From positions 1 through 64,000 of the forward strand of contig NZ_JOAJ01000013.1 of the NCBI RefSeq assembly GCF_000720425.1: 64,000 nt of DNA, in the 5' to 3' direction. Shown piece after piece: positions 1-12,646 of this stretch. How positions within the stretch are numbered: the first letter of the stretch is position 1; each line of letters starts with the position of its first letter. A program made the translations under genes and the position numbers. The stretch comes from Nocardia rhamnosiphila NBRC 108938 (lineage in GTDB: Bacteria; Actinomycetota; Actinomycetes; Mycobacteriales; Mycobacteriaceae). The notes beneath the pieces were generated by a model. That model made no database searches, was not told the DNA's origin, and worked only from the letters and a program-made list of their open reading frames with translations.

Positions 1-1
1 C

Positions 2-223
<222 letters not shown>

Positions 224-235
224 GGCGTTGGCCGG

Positions 236-257
236 GTGCCGTGACGAATTACGGCAC
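236..257 (+). other. rpoB-rpoC intergenic hairpin
   Basis: A 7-bp perfect inverted repeat (GTGCCGT / ACGGCAC, 8-nt loop) lies between the rpoB stop and the rpoC ribosome binding site. There is no T-tract, so it is more likely an mRNA processing or partial attenuation structure than a full terminator. Function is inference. Confidence 0.35.
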
Positions 258-333
258 GGCATCCGGCCACCGCGTTCGAATCCAATAGAGAACTTTTGCT
301 CGTATTCGACCCGCACAGGGGAAAGGAAGTTAC

Positions 334-4287
<3,954 letters not shown>

Positions 4288-4311
4288 TCGGTAGGTAGCA
4301 ACAGCGTTCGG

Positions 4312-4334
4312 CCCCGCACCGTTTCGGTGCGGGG
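4312..4334 (+). terminator. rpoC terminator hairpin
   Basis: A perfect 9-bp arm pair (CCCCGCACC / GGTGCGGGG), extendable to 10 bp with a TTT loop, begins 24 bp after the rpoC stop. It lacks a strong T-tract, as is common for actinobacterial terminators. Its position at the end of the rpoBC operon supports the call. Confidence 0.7.
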
Positions 4335-4356
4335 TCGAAATGCGTTCCGGGCCGGG

Positions 4357-4610
4357 CTATCCGCCGGCTCGGTCCGGAAGGCTTTTCTGCAGTCCTTCCA
4401 GCAGCGCGGCCAAGCCGAATTCGAAACTTCTGTCGGGTGCGGCGGTGTATCCGGTGCCGGCCGCCGCCTCGATCAGGTCGCGCAGGCGGGGAAACTTCCG
4501 CGCGATCTCGGTGGCGGCGGTCGTGGTTTCGCGCAGCCGCGCCTCGGGGTCGCCGCCGCCGTGGGCGAGACGCCGGCCGATAGAGACATTGGCGGCCGCC
4601 TGAGCCGCTG
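4357..4610 (-). pseudogene. TetR-family regulator, C-terminal remnant
   Basis: On the minus strand an open frame without any usable start codon reads through LRETTTAATEIARKFPRLRD and FEFGLAALLEGLQKSLPDR to a TAG stop at 4357-4359. This matches the last ~80 residues of TetR regulators with a C-terminal ligand domain (family pattern FEFGLxxLLxGL). The helix-turn-helix half is missing; the sequence upstream belongs to the oppositely oriented gene starting at 4772. I read it as a decayed TetR gene. It is the only recognisable content of the 484-bp gap between rpoC and the next gene besides the rpoC terminator. Family call is from memory of the motif, not a search. Confidence 0.5.
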
Positions 4611-4771
4611 AGTCGCTGAGCCGGTTCGGTTCAGCAGTGGGAATATGAATTGGGCATTTCGATCACATTGCGTACAAACGTCGTTCGTCCGAACAGTGAT
4701 GAATAGCGTTGCAGCGCACTGTCTGCCGGAGTCGTCGAACAGTTGCCGAACCGACGACCGCCGGAGGGCTC

Positions 4772-7108
4772 ATGACAATGCGAATCAACCGGCTCACGCG
4801 CGGTATTCGGGCACGTGTCGCGCGTCAGGAGGGCGGCAGCGCGGAGGTCACGAAGCCGGCGCGTCGCCGCCGATGGTTCCGGCGGCTCGCGGTGATCGGC
4901 GCGGTCCTGTTCGTGCTCCCCGCAATGCTCGGGGCGGCCGCGCTGGCCGCGACCGGGGATTCCGATTCGGTGGCGACTGCCGGTTTTCCGGCACTGAACT
5001 GGATGAACATCCGTGACTCCAGCGGCATCGAATTGACCCACTATCGGTTCGTCACCACACACGGGAGTCTGTTCGAGCCGCTGGAGACGGCCATTTCGAT
5101 AGTGCTCGGGCTCGAATTCGCCGGCTATATCGTCATCGTGACGGGTGCGATCTGGGTGATCGGTTACACAATGAGTTTCCACTGGCTCGATCCGTTCGGG
5201 GACGCGCTGTCCGGAGTCGCCCGCAGCCTGCACGCGCAGCTCGGTATCCCGATGATGCTCCTCGTCGCGGCGTCTCTCGGCGCGTTCATCGTGGCGTGGT
5301 TCGTATTGCGCGGCCACCACGCGCGGGCCGCCACCCAGGCGGTGACCATGGTCGGGGTCGCCGTGATCGGGCCGGTCTTCATGGCCCAACCGCTCGAGGA
5401 CGTCCTCTCTTCGCACGGGCTGATGTCGCAGGGGCGTGATCTCGGTATCGCGGTCGCCGCCGGGCTCACCGGGCATATGCACAGCGACCCCGCCGGACTG
5501 GTCGCGACAATGCAGGCGAATCTGGCCGATAATTTCGCCCGGCGCCAGGTCCAGGTGTGGAACTTCGGGCATGTGATCGACGACCGGCCGGGATGCGCGG
5601 CCGTCTGGTCGGCCGGAATGCAGTCGGGTTCGGATTCGGCCCTGGTGTCCGGGCTGCGTGCCTGCGGTGACGTGGCGGCGCAGCAGGCGGCGCTGAATCC
5701 GACCATGGGACAGGCCGGTTCGGGGCTGGTCGTGCTGATCTGCGCCGGTATCCTGCTCGCGTTCGGGACCTACCTTTCGGTCAAGATCATCTGGTCCGCT
5801 CTCGATTCGATCTTCCATGGTTTCGCGGCGATATTCGGTTTCGCGGCGGGCGGTTTCGTCTACGGCCCCACGCAGACGTTTCTGGTCCGCAATCTCGTGG
5901 ACAGCTTCTACGGCGCCGTGGTGATGGCGGCGTACGTCATCTATCTGGGTTTGTACATCCTGTTCCTCGGCAACCTGTTCGACCAGGCGCGTGGTCAGGC
6001 GACCTTGGTCCTGATCCTCGGCGCGGTGGTGGAAATCGTCGGTCTGCTGCAGTTCCGGCGGTTCTCCGCCGCCCTGCGCCAGGGCAACGAGTGGATCGTG
6101 AACCGATTCTCTCTTGCTCTGCAGCAGGCGCCGGGCGGTGGTGCGGGCGGTGCCGGCGGCGGTTCGGCACTCGGTATGGGTTCCAGCGGAGTCGCGAACT
6201 CCGGCGTTCCAGGACTCGGGCTGATCGCCGGGGCCGCCGCACTCGGCACGTTGAACAGCACTCCGGCAGCGGCGTGGCTGTTCGACCGGGTCGCGCCGCT
6301 GGAACCGCACTCGCGGAAACGACAGAGCGCCATGCTCGACCAGTGGGGTGCGTGGAACATGCGATGGAACGGGGAGAAGATCGGTGGCCCGGACGGTCTG
6401 TTCACGCACGCCTTCCTCGATCGACTGCACCTCTCACACGCCGCCCGGGACGCGACGGCTGTCGCCAGCACGGCCGGCCGGGGTGGGGTGAACACGGCGC
6501 GGGGTGCGGCCGCCGCGGTCGACGGTGTACTCGTCGGCGGTGGCGGATTCCTCGGGCAGGTCGCCGCTTCGCTGCGCGGTGCCGGATTCACCGACGAGGA
6601 GATGATCCAGCGCGCGGTGGAAGCGCGGGGCTATGTGGTGAAACACGGTGGCGATGTGTCGCTGGCCGACAAGAATCTGGCCGAAGTCGTCGCGGCCTCG
6701 AATTACGCCGCGGCGATGAGCACCCCGGCGGCCCATGCGGAGCTGGAGCGGGCTGTCCTCGCCTACTCTCTCGGACGGGAGGGCGTCGAATTGCGGGGCA
6801 TGGCGCGCCGGGCCGGCGAAGAGTATCTGTCCGCGCCGACCCGGGCGAAGCTCAACCGGATCCAGAAGGTCGCGACCGGCGAGGAGACGGCCGAGTACTC
6901 CGAGGAGGACGCGGCCCGGATCCTGCGCTGGATCGGTGACGAACACGCGCAACAGGTCTCCACCGCGATGACCTCTTTTGTGGTCAACCCGGCCGACGAC
7001 GAGAGTCGCCGCCGCTTCTTCGCCGCGCAGAACGCGGCCGTCGACACCGATTACTGGGCTGCCGAAGCGACCCGATCGCCCGCCTCCGCCTTCGCCGTCG
7101 GCGTCTGA
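4772..7108 (+). CDS. Polytopic membrane protein, TrbL/VirB6-like
   Basis: A 778-residue protein. The ATG at 4772 is preceded by CCGGAGGG at good spacing, preferred to an upstream start at 4709. A basic N-terminus (RRRRWFRR, residues 31-38) is followed by a hydrophobic segment at ~39-60, then further hydrophobic segments near 106-131, 158-180, 187-205, 315-340, 347-365, 380-402 and 408-427. A Gly/Ala/Ser-rich stretch (~455-500) leads to a helical, soluble C-terminus. This layout, with a cluster of helices and a long cytoplasmic tail, resembles actinobacterial TrbL/VirB6-type conjugation membrane proteins, but no other conjugation gene is nearby. The last 58 bp overlap the convergent transporter gene. 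Function is not established; a general membrane protein is the fallback. Confidence 0.8.
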   Translation: MTMRINRLTRGIRARVARQEGGSAEVTKPARRRRWFRRLAVIGAVLFVLPAMLGAAALAATGDSDSVATAGFPALNWMNIRDSSGIELTHYRFVTTHGSLFEPLETAISIVLGLEFAGYIVIVTGAIWVIGYTMSFHWLDPFGDALSGVARSLHAQLGIPMMLLVAASLGAFIVAWFVLRGHHARAATQAVTMVGVAVIGPVFMAQPLEDVLSSHGLMSQGRDLGIAVAAGLTGHMHSDPAGLVATMQANLADNFARRQVQVWNFGHVIDDRPGCAAVWSAGMQSGSDSALVSGLRACGDVAAQQAALNPTMGQAGSGLVVLICAGILLAFGTYLSVKIIWSALDSIFHGFAAIFGFAAGGFVYGPTQTFLVRNLVDSFYGAVVMAAYVIYLGLYILFLGNLFDQARGQATLVLILGAVVEIVGLLQFRRFSAALRQGNEWIVNRFSLALQQAPGGGAGGAGGGSALGMGSSGVANSGVPGLGLIAGAAALGTLNSTPAAAWLFDRVAPLEPHSRKRQSAMLDQWGAWNMRWNGEKIGGPDGLFTHAFLDRLHLSHAARDATAVASTAGRGGVNTARGAAAAVDGVLVGGGGFLGQVAASLRGAGFTDEEMIQRAVEARGYVVKHGGDVSLADKNLAEVVAASNYAAAMSTPAAHAELERAVLAYSLGREGVELRGMARRAGEEYLSAPTRAKLNRIQKVATGEETAEYSEEDAARILRWIGDEHAQQVSTAMTSFVVNPADDESRRRFFAAQNAAVDTDYWAAEATRSPASAFAVGV

Positions 7109-7968
7109 GTATCCGCATCGCTCGATTCGGTCCCGATGCCCGGCCCGGCCGGCGCGGCCGGGCGGGGCCGCGGCGTGGCGGTGCGCGCGTGGGTCGCATA
7201 GAGCGTCAGGCCGACGAAGGCCAGGCCGCCCACCAGATTGCCGATCACCGTGGGGATCTCGTTCCAGATCAGATAGTCGCCGATCGAGAAATCGCCACCG
7301 AGTAGCAGGCCGGACGGGAAGAGGAACATATTGACGATCGAATGTTCGAATCCCATGTAGAAGAACAACATGATGGGCATCCACATGGCGATGACCTTCC
7401 CGGACACCGAAGTCGACATCATCGCCGCGACCACACCGGTGGAGACCATCCAATTGCAGAGCACACCGCGAATGAAGAGGGTGAGCATTCCCGCCGCACC
7501 GTGATCGGCGTAACCGACCGTACGCGAGACGCCGATTTCACCGAGTTTCTGCCCGACTTCGTTGGGGTCCATCGAGAAACCCATGGTCACGATGACCGCC
7601 ATCATGACCGCGACGGTGAACGCACCGAGGAAGTTGCCGGTGAACACCAGTCCCCAGTTGCGCAGCAGGGCTCGCCAGGTCACCCCGGGGCGCCGGTCCA
7701 GCCAGGCCAGCGGTACGAGGGTGAACACGCCGGTGAGCAGGTCGAACCCGAGTAGGTAGAGCATGCAGAAACCCACCGGGAACAGGACTGCCCCGAGTAG
7801 CGCCTGGCCGGTCTGCACCGTGATGGTGACCGCGAAGGCCGCGGCGAGCGCCAGGATCGCCCCGGCCATATAGGCGCGGATCACGGTATCGCGCGTGGAC
7901 ATGAATGCCTTCGCTTCGCCGGCGTCGATCATTTCTTTCACGAAATCCGCTGGTTTGAGATAAGACAT
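7051..7968 (-). CDS. Formate/nitrite transporter family channel
   Basis: 305 residues starting with MSYLKPADFVKEM. The family is a pentameric aquaporin-like membrane channel for small monovalent anions (formate, nitrite, hydrosulfide) or their acids. Visible family features are repeated hydrophobic helices, the GFDLLTGVF and NFLGAF segments, an N-W-x-V segment (LCNWMVSTGV) and the FEHSIVNMF motif of the second half. A hydrophilic C-terminal tail of about 35 residues overlaps the 3' end of the convergent gene at 4772-7108. Its start is 250 bp from the divergent cyanase gene, suggesting a shared control region and a role with cyanate or its nitrogenous products. The substrate cannot be told from sequence. 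Confidence 0.9.
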   Translation of the reverse strand: MSYLKPADFVKEMIDAGEAKAFMSTRDTVIRAYMAGAILALAAAFAVTITVQTGQALLGAVLFPVGFCMLYLLGFDLLTGVFTLVPLAWLDRRPGVTWRALLRNWGLVFTGNFLGAFTVAVMMAVIVTMGFSMDPNEVGQKLGEIGVSRTVGYADHGAAGMLTLFIRGVLCNWMVSTGVVAAMMSTSVSGKVIAMWMPIMLFFYMGFEHSIVNMFLFPSGLLLGGDFSIGDYLIWNEIPTVIGNLVGGLAFVGLTLYATHARTATPRPRPAAPAGPGIGTESSDADTQTPTAKAEAGDRVASAAQ

Positions 7969-8218
7969 GGCACGCCCTTCGGTTGTGGTCTTTCGTGCCG
8001 AAGTGTGCGATGCCGAGATTTCCCGCCCGTATCGTGCCGAGCGCACCCGTGTTACCGGGCCCTCACCGGATCTGTGCGGCGGTTTGTGCCCCGCGTGTGA
8101 CCTTGTGGGACGGCCACGCCGATCATGATGTCTCGGAAGTAAACATTGTGATACCGATTCGGTTCGGCGCGTTCGGCGGTGGGAGGCTTTCGATGTTTCC
8201 CGATGCTAGGAGTCTCGT

Positions 8219-8668
8219 ATGGAACCGATCATGAGCAAGCGCGCGGCCGCCGACCTCGTTGTCGCCGCCCGTATCCGCCAGGGGTTGTCCTGGGCCGATA
8301 TCGCCGACGCTCTCGGTGCTCCGCTGGTTTGGACGACCGCGGCGTTGCTCGGGCAGCATCCGATGACGGCGGAGCAGGCGGGCAAGGTCTGCGACTTGCT
8401 CGGGTTGGACGATTCGGTGGCCGAAAGCCTCGCGTTGCAGCCGGCCCGCGGCGCCGATCCGGCGCTGATGAGCGATCCCACGATCTATCGCTTCGTGGAG
8501 GCGCTCTCGGTGTACGGGCCCGCGTTGAAGGAACTCATCCACGAGGAGTTCGGCGACGGGATCATGAGCGCCATCAACTTCAAGGTCGACTTCGCCCGCC
8601 GTCCCGACCCCGACGGCGATCGCGTGGTCATCACCTTCGACGGGAAGTTCCTCGACTATCGGTGGTGA
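8219..8668 (+). CDS. cynS: Cyanate hydratase (cyanase)
   Basis: 149 residues, close to the 156 of the E. coli enzyme. It converts cyanate plus bicarbonate to carbamate, which decomposes to ammonia and CO2. The N-terminal helical bundle (ILSWADIADALG-like region) is followed by the C-terminal catalytic domain with DPTIYRFVEAL and FGDGIMSAINFK. The catalytic triad of the family is present as R91, E94 and S117. AGGAG lies 6 nt before the ATG at 8219; a second ATG four codons later is possible. The gene is divergent from an anion channel gene, which fits cyanate or nitrite handling. No carbonic anhydrase (cynT) is adjacent. Confidence 0.96.
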   Translation: MEPIMSKRAAADLVVAARIRQGLSWADIADALGAPLVWTTAALLGQHPMTAEQAGKVCDLLGLDDSVAESLALQPARGADPALMSDPTIYRFVEALSVYGPALKELIHEEFGDGIMSAINFKVDFARRPDPDGDRVVITFDGKFLDYRW

Positions 8669-8693
8669 TCCGGGACCGCCGTCCGAGCGGTTC

Positions 8694-9155
8694 TCATTGG
8701 TTGTGCGGTAGTTCGTCGGCCAGCCGCTGGAGGTAGCCGGCGAACCGGCGGCGGTCGGCGGGGGACCAGTCGTCGGTGAGCCGGTCGAATACCTGCCGTT
8801 GCCAATCGTGCGCGTCGGCGAGCAGGCGGGTACCTGCGGGGGTGAGGTGCAGGGCGGTGCGGCGCCGGTCCAGGTCGGATTCGCGGCGTGAGAGGTAACC
8901 GGCGGTGGTGGCGTCGCGGACCATCCGGCTGGCTCCGGAATGATCGAGACCGAGCTGGTGGGCGACCGCGGTGATGGTCGCCTCGTCGGGGGCGTCGGCG
9001 GCACCGGCCACCGCCTCCACGACCTGGACGTGCTGAGCGTTGCCCAGCTCCGCGCTCTGCCCCCCGGCGCCGCGCTGTATCCAGCGCCGGGACCAGAACC
9101 GAACCAGGCGGAACAGGGCGGGCCCGCCGTCCGCGGGGGAGGAGCTGCCGCTCAT
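8694..9155 (-). CDS. MarR-family transcriptional regulator
   Basis: 153 residues from the ATG at 9155. A winged helix-turn-helix is visible: ATITAVAHQLGLDHSGASRM, followed by the wing RRESDLDRRRTALHLTPAG, the classic MarR D-x-R-D/R-R signature. Long helices on both sides would form the dimer interface. It is divergent from a VOC-family gene across an 86-bp AT-rich spacer with a perfect inverted repeat, suggesting it controls that gene and itself. The ligand is unknown. Confidence 0.93.
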   Translation of the reverse strand: MSGSSSPADGGPALFRLVRFWSRRWIQRGAGGQSAELGNAQHVQVVEAVAGAADAPDEATITAVAHQLGLDHSGASRMVRDATTAGYLSRRESDLDRRRTALHLTPAGTRLLADAHDWQRQVFDRLTDDWSPADRRRFAGYLQRLADELPHNQ

Positions 9156-9186
9156 ATGGACCAATCTATCCTCTTCGAAAATTTCT

Positions 9187-9199
9187 ATGCGATGCGCAT
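9187..9199. promoter_or_regulatory. Candidate MarR operator
   Basis: A perfect inverted repeat ATGCG-ATG-CGCAT lies in the spacer between the divergent MarR and VOC genes, next to unusually AT-rich sequence (TATTTTATATG) that could hold the promoter. Short arms make it a candidate only. Confidence 0.4.
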
Positions 9200-9241
9200 G
9201 TATTTTATATGTGTACCGCATGTAATCGAGAGGAGGGGTCC

Positions 9242-9634
9242 ATGTCCGACCCGAGTAACACCCCGCGCATCGTGCTCGACCACACCATCGTGCCCGTGCC
9301 GGATCGCGTGGCGGGGGCGACGTTCTTCGCCGAGCTCATGGGGTTGGCGGTGGGCGACCCGGCCGGCCCGTTCGTGCCGGTGCGGGTGAACGAGCATCTG
9401 ACGTTCGAGTTCGACGACCGCGGCCGCGTCGAGCCGGGCCACTACGGCTTCCTGGTCGACGAGGCCACCTTCGACGCCGTCCTGCGACGGCTGGCGCAAT
9501 GGCCCGCCGTCGAGTACGGGTCGGGGCCCGGGAGCGGCTGGGACCGGGATATCAACCACCTGGGCGGCGGTCGCGGCGTGTACGTCCGCTCGCCGGAAGG
9601 ACACAGCTACGAAATGTTCACTGTGGCCTGTTGA
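9242..9634 (+). CDS. VOC (glyoxalase/bleomycin resistance) family protein
   Basis: 130 residues starting at ATG 9242 behind a strong GAGGAGGGG ribosome binding site. Two beta-alpha-beta-beta-beta half-modules are visible: LDHTIVPVPD...FFAELMGL in the first, and GHYGFLVDE...RGVYVRSPEGHSYEMFTV in the second. Likely metal ligands are the His of LDHT, the His of GHYGF and the Glu of YEMF. The family includes glyoxalases, dioxygenases and antibiotic-binding proteins; the substrate cannot be inferred. It is divergent from and probably regulated by the MarR gene. Confidence 0.9.
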   Translation: MSDPSNTPRIVLDHTIVPVPDRVAGATFFAELMGLAVGDPAGPFVPVRVNEHLTFEFDDRGRVEPGHYGFLVDEATFDAVLRRLAQWPAVEYGSGPGSGWDRDINHLGGGRGVYVRSPEGHSYEMFTVAC

Positions 9635-9653
9635 CAGCTCGCGGAGGCCCGGT

Positions 9654-10667
9654 TCAGCGCTCGCTGTCGAGTGCGCTCATCTGCGCCTCCGCGTACCGGC
9701 TACCGGCCACCGACCCGGCCGGTACCGCGGCCTCGATCGCGGCGATATCGGCCTCGGTGAGCGCGATATCCAGCGCGCCGAGCGCCTCCGACCACCGGGT
9801 ACGGGTGCGCGCCCCGATCACCGGAACGATATCGTCGCCGCGGCTCAGTACCCAGGCGATGGCCAACTGGGCGGTGGAGACGCCGTGACGCCGCGCGAGG
9901 GCGGCGAGCGCGTCGACCAGGTTCAGGTTGGCGGCGAGGTTGCCGCCCTGGAAGCGGGGGGTGTGGGCGCGGTAGTCCGACTGTCCGAACCCGGTGTCGC
10001 GACCGGGAGCCGTATCACTGAGCAGCCCACGGGAGAGCACCCCGTAGGCGGTGATCCCGATACCGAGTTCGCGGCACACGGGCAGGATCTCGGCCTCGAT
10101 CCCGCGCGAGAACAGCGAGTACTCGATCTGCAGATCGGCGATCGGGTGTACCGCGGCCGCGCGGCGCAATGTTTCGGCGCCGACTTCGGACAGGCCGATA
10201 TGCCGCACATATCCCGCCTCGACGAGTTCGGCGATGGCGCCGACGGTGTCCTCGATCGGCACCGCCGGGTCCAGCCGCGCCGGACGGTAGATGTCGACAT
10301 GGTCGACACCGAGCCGGCGCAGGCTGTAGCTCAGGAAGTTGCGCAGCGCGGCCGGACGGCTGTCGAACCCCTGCCAGGTGCCGTCCGGTCCGATCATGCC
10401 GCCGAACTTCACGCTGAGGACCGTTTCGTCCCGCGGACGGTCGGCGACCGCCCGGCCCACCAGCAATTCGTTGTGGCCCATACCGTAGAAATCGCCGGTA
10501 TCGACGAGCCGGGCGCCGGAATCGAGTGCGGCGTGCACGGTGGCCGTCGATTCGGTCTCGTCGGCGGGGCCGTAGGAACCCGACATGCCCATCGCGCCCA
10601 GCACGATCCGCCCGACCGCCGGCCCGGTGTTGCCCAGTTGCGTCACTGCGATCTGTGTATTCGTCAT
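9654..10667 (-). CDS. Aldo/keto reductase
   Basis: 337 residues starting MTNTQIAVTQLG. An NADPH-dependent (beta/alpha)8-barrel oxidoreductase. Catalytic Asp and Tyr are seen in LVDTGDFYG and the Lys in LSVKFGG. The usual catalytic His position reads VDIYRPARLDP, so His is replaced. This RPARxDP form occurs in one subfamily but may alter substrate use. The cofactor-binding GARTRTRWSEAL lies near the C-terminus. It lies divergent (101 bp) from an XRE-family regulator gene, and a second aldo/keto reductase lies on that gene's other side. The physiological carbonyl substrate is unknown. Confidence 0.94.
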   Translation of the reverse strand: MTNTQIAVTQLGNTGPAVGRIVLGAMGMSGSYGPADETESTATVHAALDSGARLVDTGDFYGMGHNELLVGRAVADRPRDETVLSVKFGGMIGPDGTWQGFDSRPAALRNFLSYSLRRLGVDHVDIYRPARLDPAVPIEDTVGAIAELVEAGYVRHIGLSEVGAETLRRAAAVHPIADLQIEYSLFSRGIEAEILPVCRELGIGITAYGVLSRGLLSDTAPGRDTGFGQSDYRAHTPRFQGGNLAANLNLVDALAALARRHGVSTAQLAIAWVLSRGDDIVPVIGARTRTRWSEALGALDIALTEADIAAIEAAVPAGSVAGSRYAEAQMSALDSER

Positions 10668-10768
10668 ACAGACCACTGTGGTGGACCCGTCCCGCTCGCG
10701 GCAGAGACGCTTTATCGGGGGAGCGGCGATCCCTGGCTCACCGCCCCGCGGTACGCGACAGTGGAGGT

Positions 10769-11659
10769 ATGGATCGCCGCGAACTCGCCGATTTCCTCCG
10801 TCGCCGCCGGGAACAGCTCACCACCGAGGCGGTGGGGCTGCCCCCGGGTACCCGCCGCCGTACCCCGGGCCTGCGCCGCGACGAAGTGGCGCAGCTGGCC
10901 GGCATCTCCACCGACTACTACACGCGCCTGGAACAGGCGCGCGGGCCCCGGCCGTCGACCCAGGTGCTCGCCGCCCTGACCCGTGCGCTGCGCTGTACCG
11001 CCGACGAACGCGATCACATCTATCTCCTGTGCGAACACGCGCCGCCCGGCGGCAGCCGGACGGACAAACATGTCGGCCCCGGGCTGATGCATGTGCTCGC
11101 GAAACTGGACGATATCCCGGCAGCGGTCATCACCGACCTCGGCGAATGCCTGGTGCAGAACCGGATGCACACCCTGCTCTTCGGTGACCAGGCCGAACAG
11201 CGGGGCTGGAACCGGTTCTATGCCTGGCGGTGGTTCACCGAACCGGAGGCCCGGGCGATCGCTCCGCTGCGCGATACCGAGGGGCTCGCCCGCCGGCAGG
11301 TGGCCGACCTGCGGGCCACCGCCGCACGTCGGCCGAAGGACCCGGACGTCATCGAGTTCATCGGCGCGCTGCGAGCGAACAGTCCGGAGTTCGAGCGGCT
11401 CTGGAACGAGCACGAGGTGGCGGTCCGGCACTCCGACACCAAGAGCGCGGTGCACCCCGAGCTCGGGGTGATCGATATGTTCTGCGAGACCATGCTGACA
11501 CCGAACGCCACCCAGCGGTTGCTCATCTATTGGCCGCTGCCGGGTACCGATGCCGCGGAGAAGATGGAACTGCTGCGCGTCATCGGCACCCAGCGGCTGA
11601 ATGCGCCGGAGCGGCCGCCCTACTCGCGGCCCGCCGAGGTGAACGACATATCCGCGTAG
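10769..11659 (+). CDS. XRE-family regulator with MmyB-like ligand-binding domain
   Basis: 296 residues from ATG 10769, preceded by TGGAGG. The N-terminal helix-turn-helix spans about residues 5-75 (LADFLRRRREQL, then RRTPGLRRDEVAQLAGIST and YYTRLEQARGPRPS), the pattern of the actinobacterial MmyB group. The C-terminal ~200 residues form the PAS-like MmyB domain thought to bind a small hydrophobic ligand (AVITDLGECLVQN, RMHTLLFGD). Such regulators usually control a neighbouring divergent oxidoreductase, here the aldo/keto reductase at 9654-10667. The 3' end overlaps the convergent second reductase by 40 bp. Confidence 0.93.
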   Translation: MDRRELADFLRRRREQLTTEAVGLPPGTRRRTPGLRRDEVAQLAGISTDYYTRLEQARGPRPSTQVLAALTRALRCTADERDHIYLLCEHAPPGGSRTDKHVGPGLMHVLAKLDDIPAAVITDLGECLVQNRMHTLLFGDQAEQRGWNRFYAWRWFTEPEARAIAPLRDTEGLARRQVADLRATAARRPKDPDVIEFIGALRANSPEFERLWNEHEVAVRHSDTKSAVHPELGVIDMFCETMLTPNATQRLLIYWPLPGTDAAEKMELLRVIGTQRLNAPERPPYSRPAEVNDISA

Positions 11660-12630
11660 CGCGGTCCGGCCACCCGGCCGGCGATCGGTTCCAGCCGGTC
11701 CAGTTCCGCCGCGGTCAGGGTGACCGCGGCCGCGGCGGCGTTCTCCGCGAGCCGGGTCCGGCGGCGGGTGCCGGGAATGGGCACCACCGGCAGCCCGTGG
11801 ACCTGTCCCCGCGACTGCACCCAGGCCAGCGCGATCTGGGCGGGCGTGAGTTCGCGCGCTTCGGCGATCGCGTGCAGTGGGGCGAGGAGGGCGGCGTTGT
11901 GTGCCGCGTTGTCGCCCGTGAAACGCGGCATATGGCGCCGGAAATCGCTCTCGCTCAGCTCGTCGGTGCCGGGTAGGGCTCCGGTGAGGAAACCGCGGCC
12001 CAGCGGTGAATAGGGCACGAATGTGACGCCCAGTTCGGCGGCGGCGGGTACCGCCGTGCGCTCGACATCGCGGGAGAACAGCGACCACTCCGACTGCACC
12101 GCCGCGATCGGATGGACCGCGTGCGCGGCGCGCAGTTCCGCCCCGGTGACCTCGGACAGGCCGAGCGCGCGCACCTTGCCCGCGCGCACCAGCTCCGCCA
12201 TGACACCCACACTGTCCTCGATCGGTACCTCGGGATCGCGTCGGTGCATGTAGTACAGGTCGATGGTGTCGGTACCGAGGCGGCGCAGGCTGGCGTCGAC
12301 GGCCCGGCGGATGTAGTCGGGTGAGTTGTCGATACCGCGGTAGTGCGGGTCGTCGGCCTTGCGGACGATCGCGAATTTGGTGGCCAGCACGATCCGGTCC
12401 CGGTTGGCGCGGACGAAATCGCTCAGGAATTCCTCGTTGTCACCGGAGCCGTAGATATCGGCGGTGTCGAACAGGGTGATGCCGAGTTCGAGGGCGCGAT
12501 CCAGGGTCGCGCGGGATTCCGCCTGGTCGGTGGGGCCGTAGAACTCGCTCATTCCCATGCAGCCCAGCCCCTGGACACCCACCCGGATCCCGGTGGTGCC
12601 CAGCGGAGCGGTCGGCAGTACTTCGGTCAT
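11620..12630 (-). CDS. Aldo/keto reductase
   Basis: 336 residues from the ATG at 12630 (MTEVLPTAPLGTTGIRVG). The full catalytic tetrad pattern is visible: Asp and Tyr in LFDTADIYG, Lys in LATKFA, His in DLYYMHRRDP. The phosphate-binding C-terminal motif reads VVPIPGTRRRTRLAEN, indicating NADPH use. It follows the MerR-family gene with a 16-bp gap on the same strand, so it is probably the MerR target. Its 3' end overlaps the convergent XRE gene by 40 bp. Unlike the reductase at 9654 it keeps the catalytic His. Confidence 0.95.
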   Translation of the reverse strand: MTEVLPTAPLGTTGIRVGVQGLGCMGMSEFYGPTDQAESRATLDRALELGITLFDTADIYGSGDNEEFLSDFVRANRDRIVLATKFAIVRKADDPHYRGIDNSPDYIRRAVDASLRRLGTDTIDLYYMHRRDPEVPIEDSVGVMAELVRAGKVRALGLSEVTGAELRAAHAVHPIAAVQSEWSLFSRDVERTAVPAAAELGVTFVPYSPLGRGFLTGALPGTDELSESDFRRHMPRFTGDNAAHNAALLAPLHAIAEARELTPAQIALAWVQSRGQVHGLPVVPIPGTRRRTRLAENAAAAAVTLTAAELDRLEPIAGRVAGPRYADMSFTSAGRE

Positions 12631-12646
12631 GGTCTCGGGTATCCCT

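Noticed and set aside
4631..6430. A 599-codon minus-strand frame across the TrbL-like gene
   Set aside because: Charged low-complexity translation (Arg/His/Asp), no ribosome binding site; the plus-strand gene has membrane-helix periodicity and a good start.
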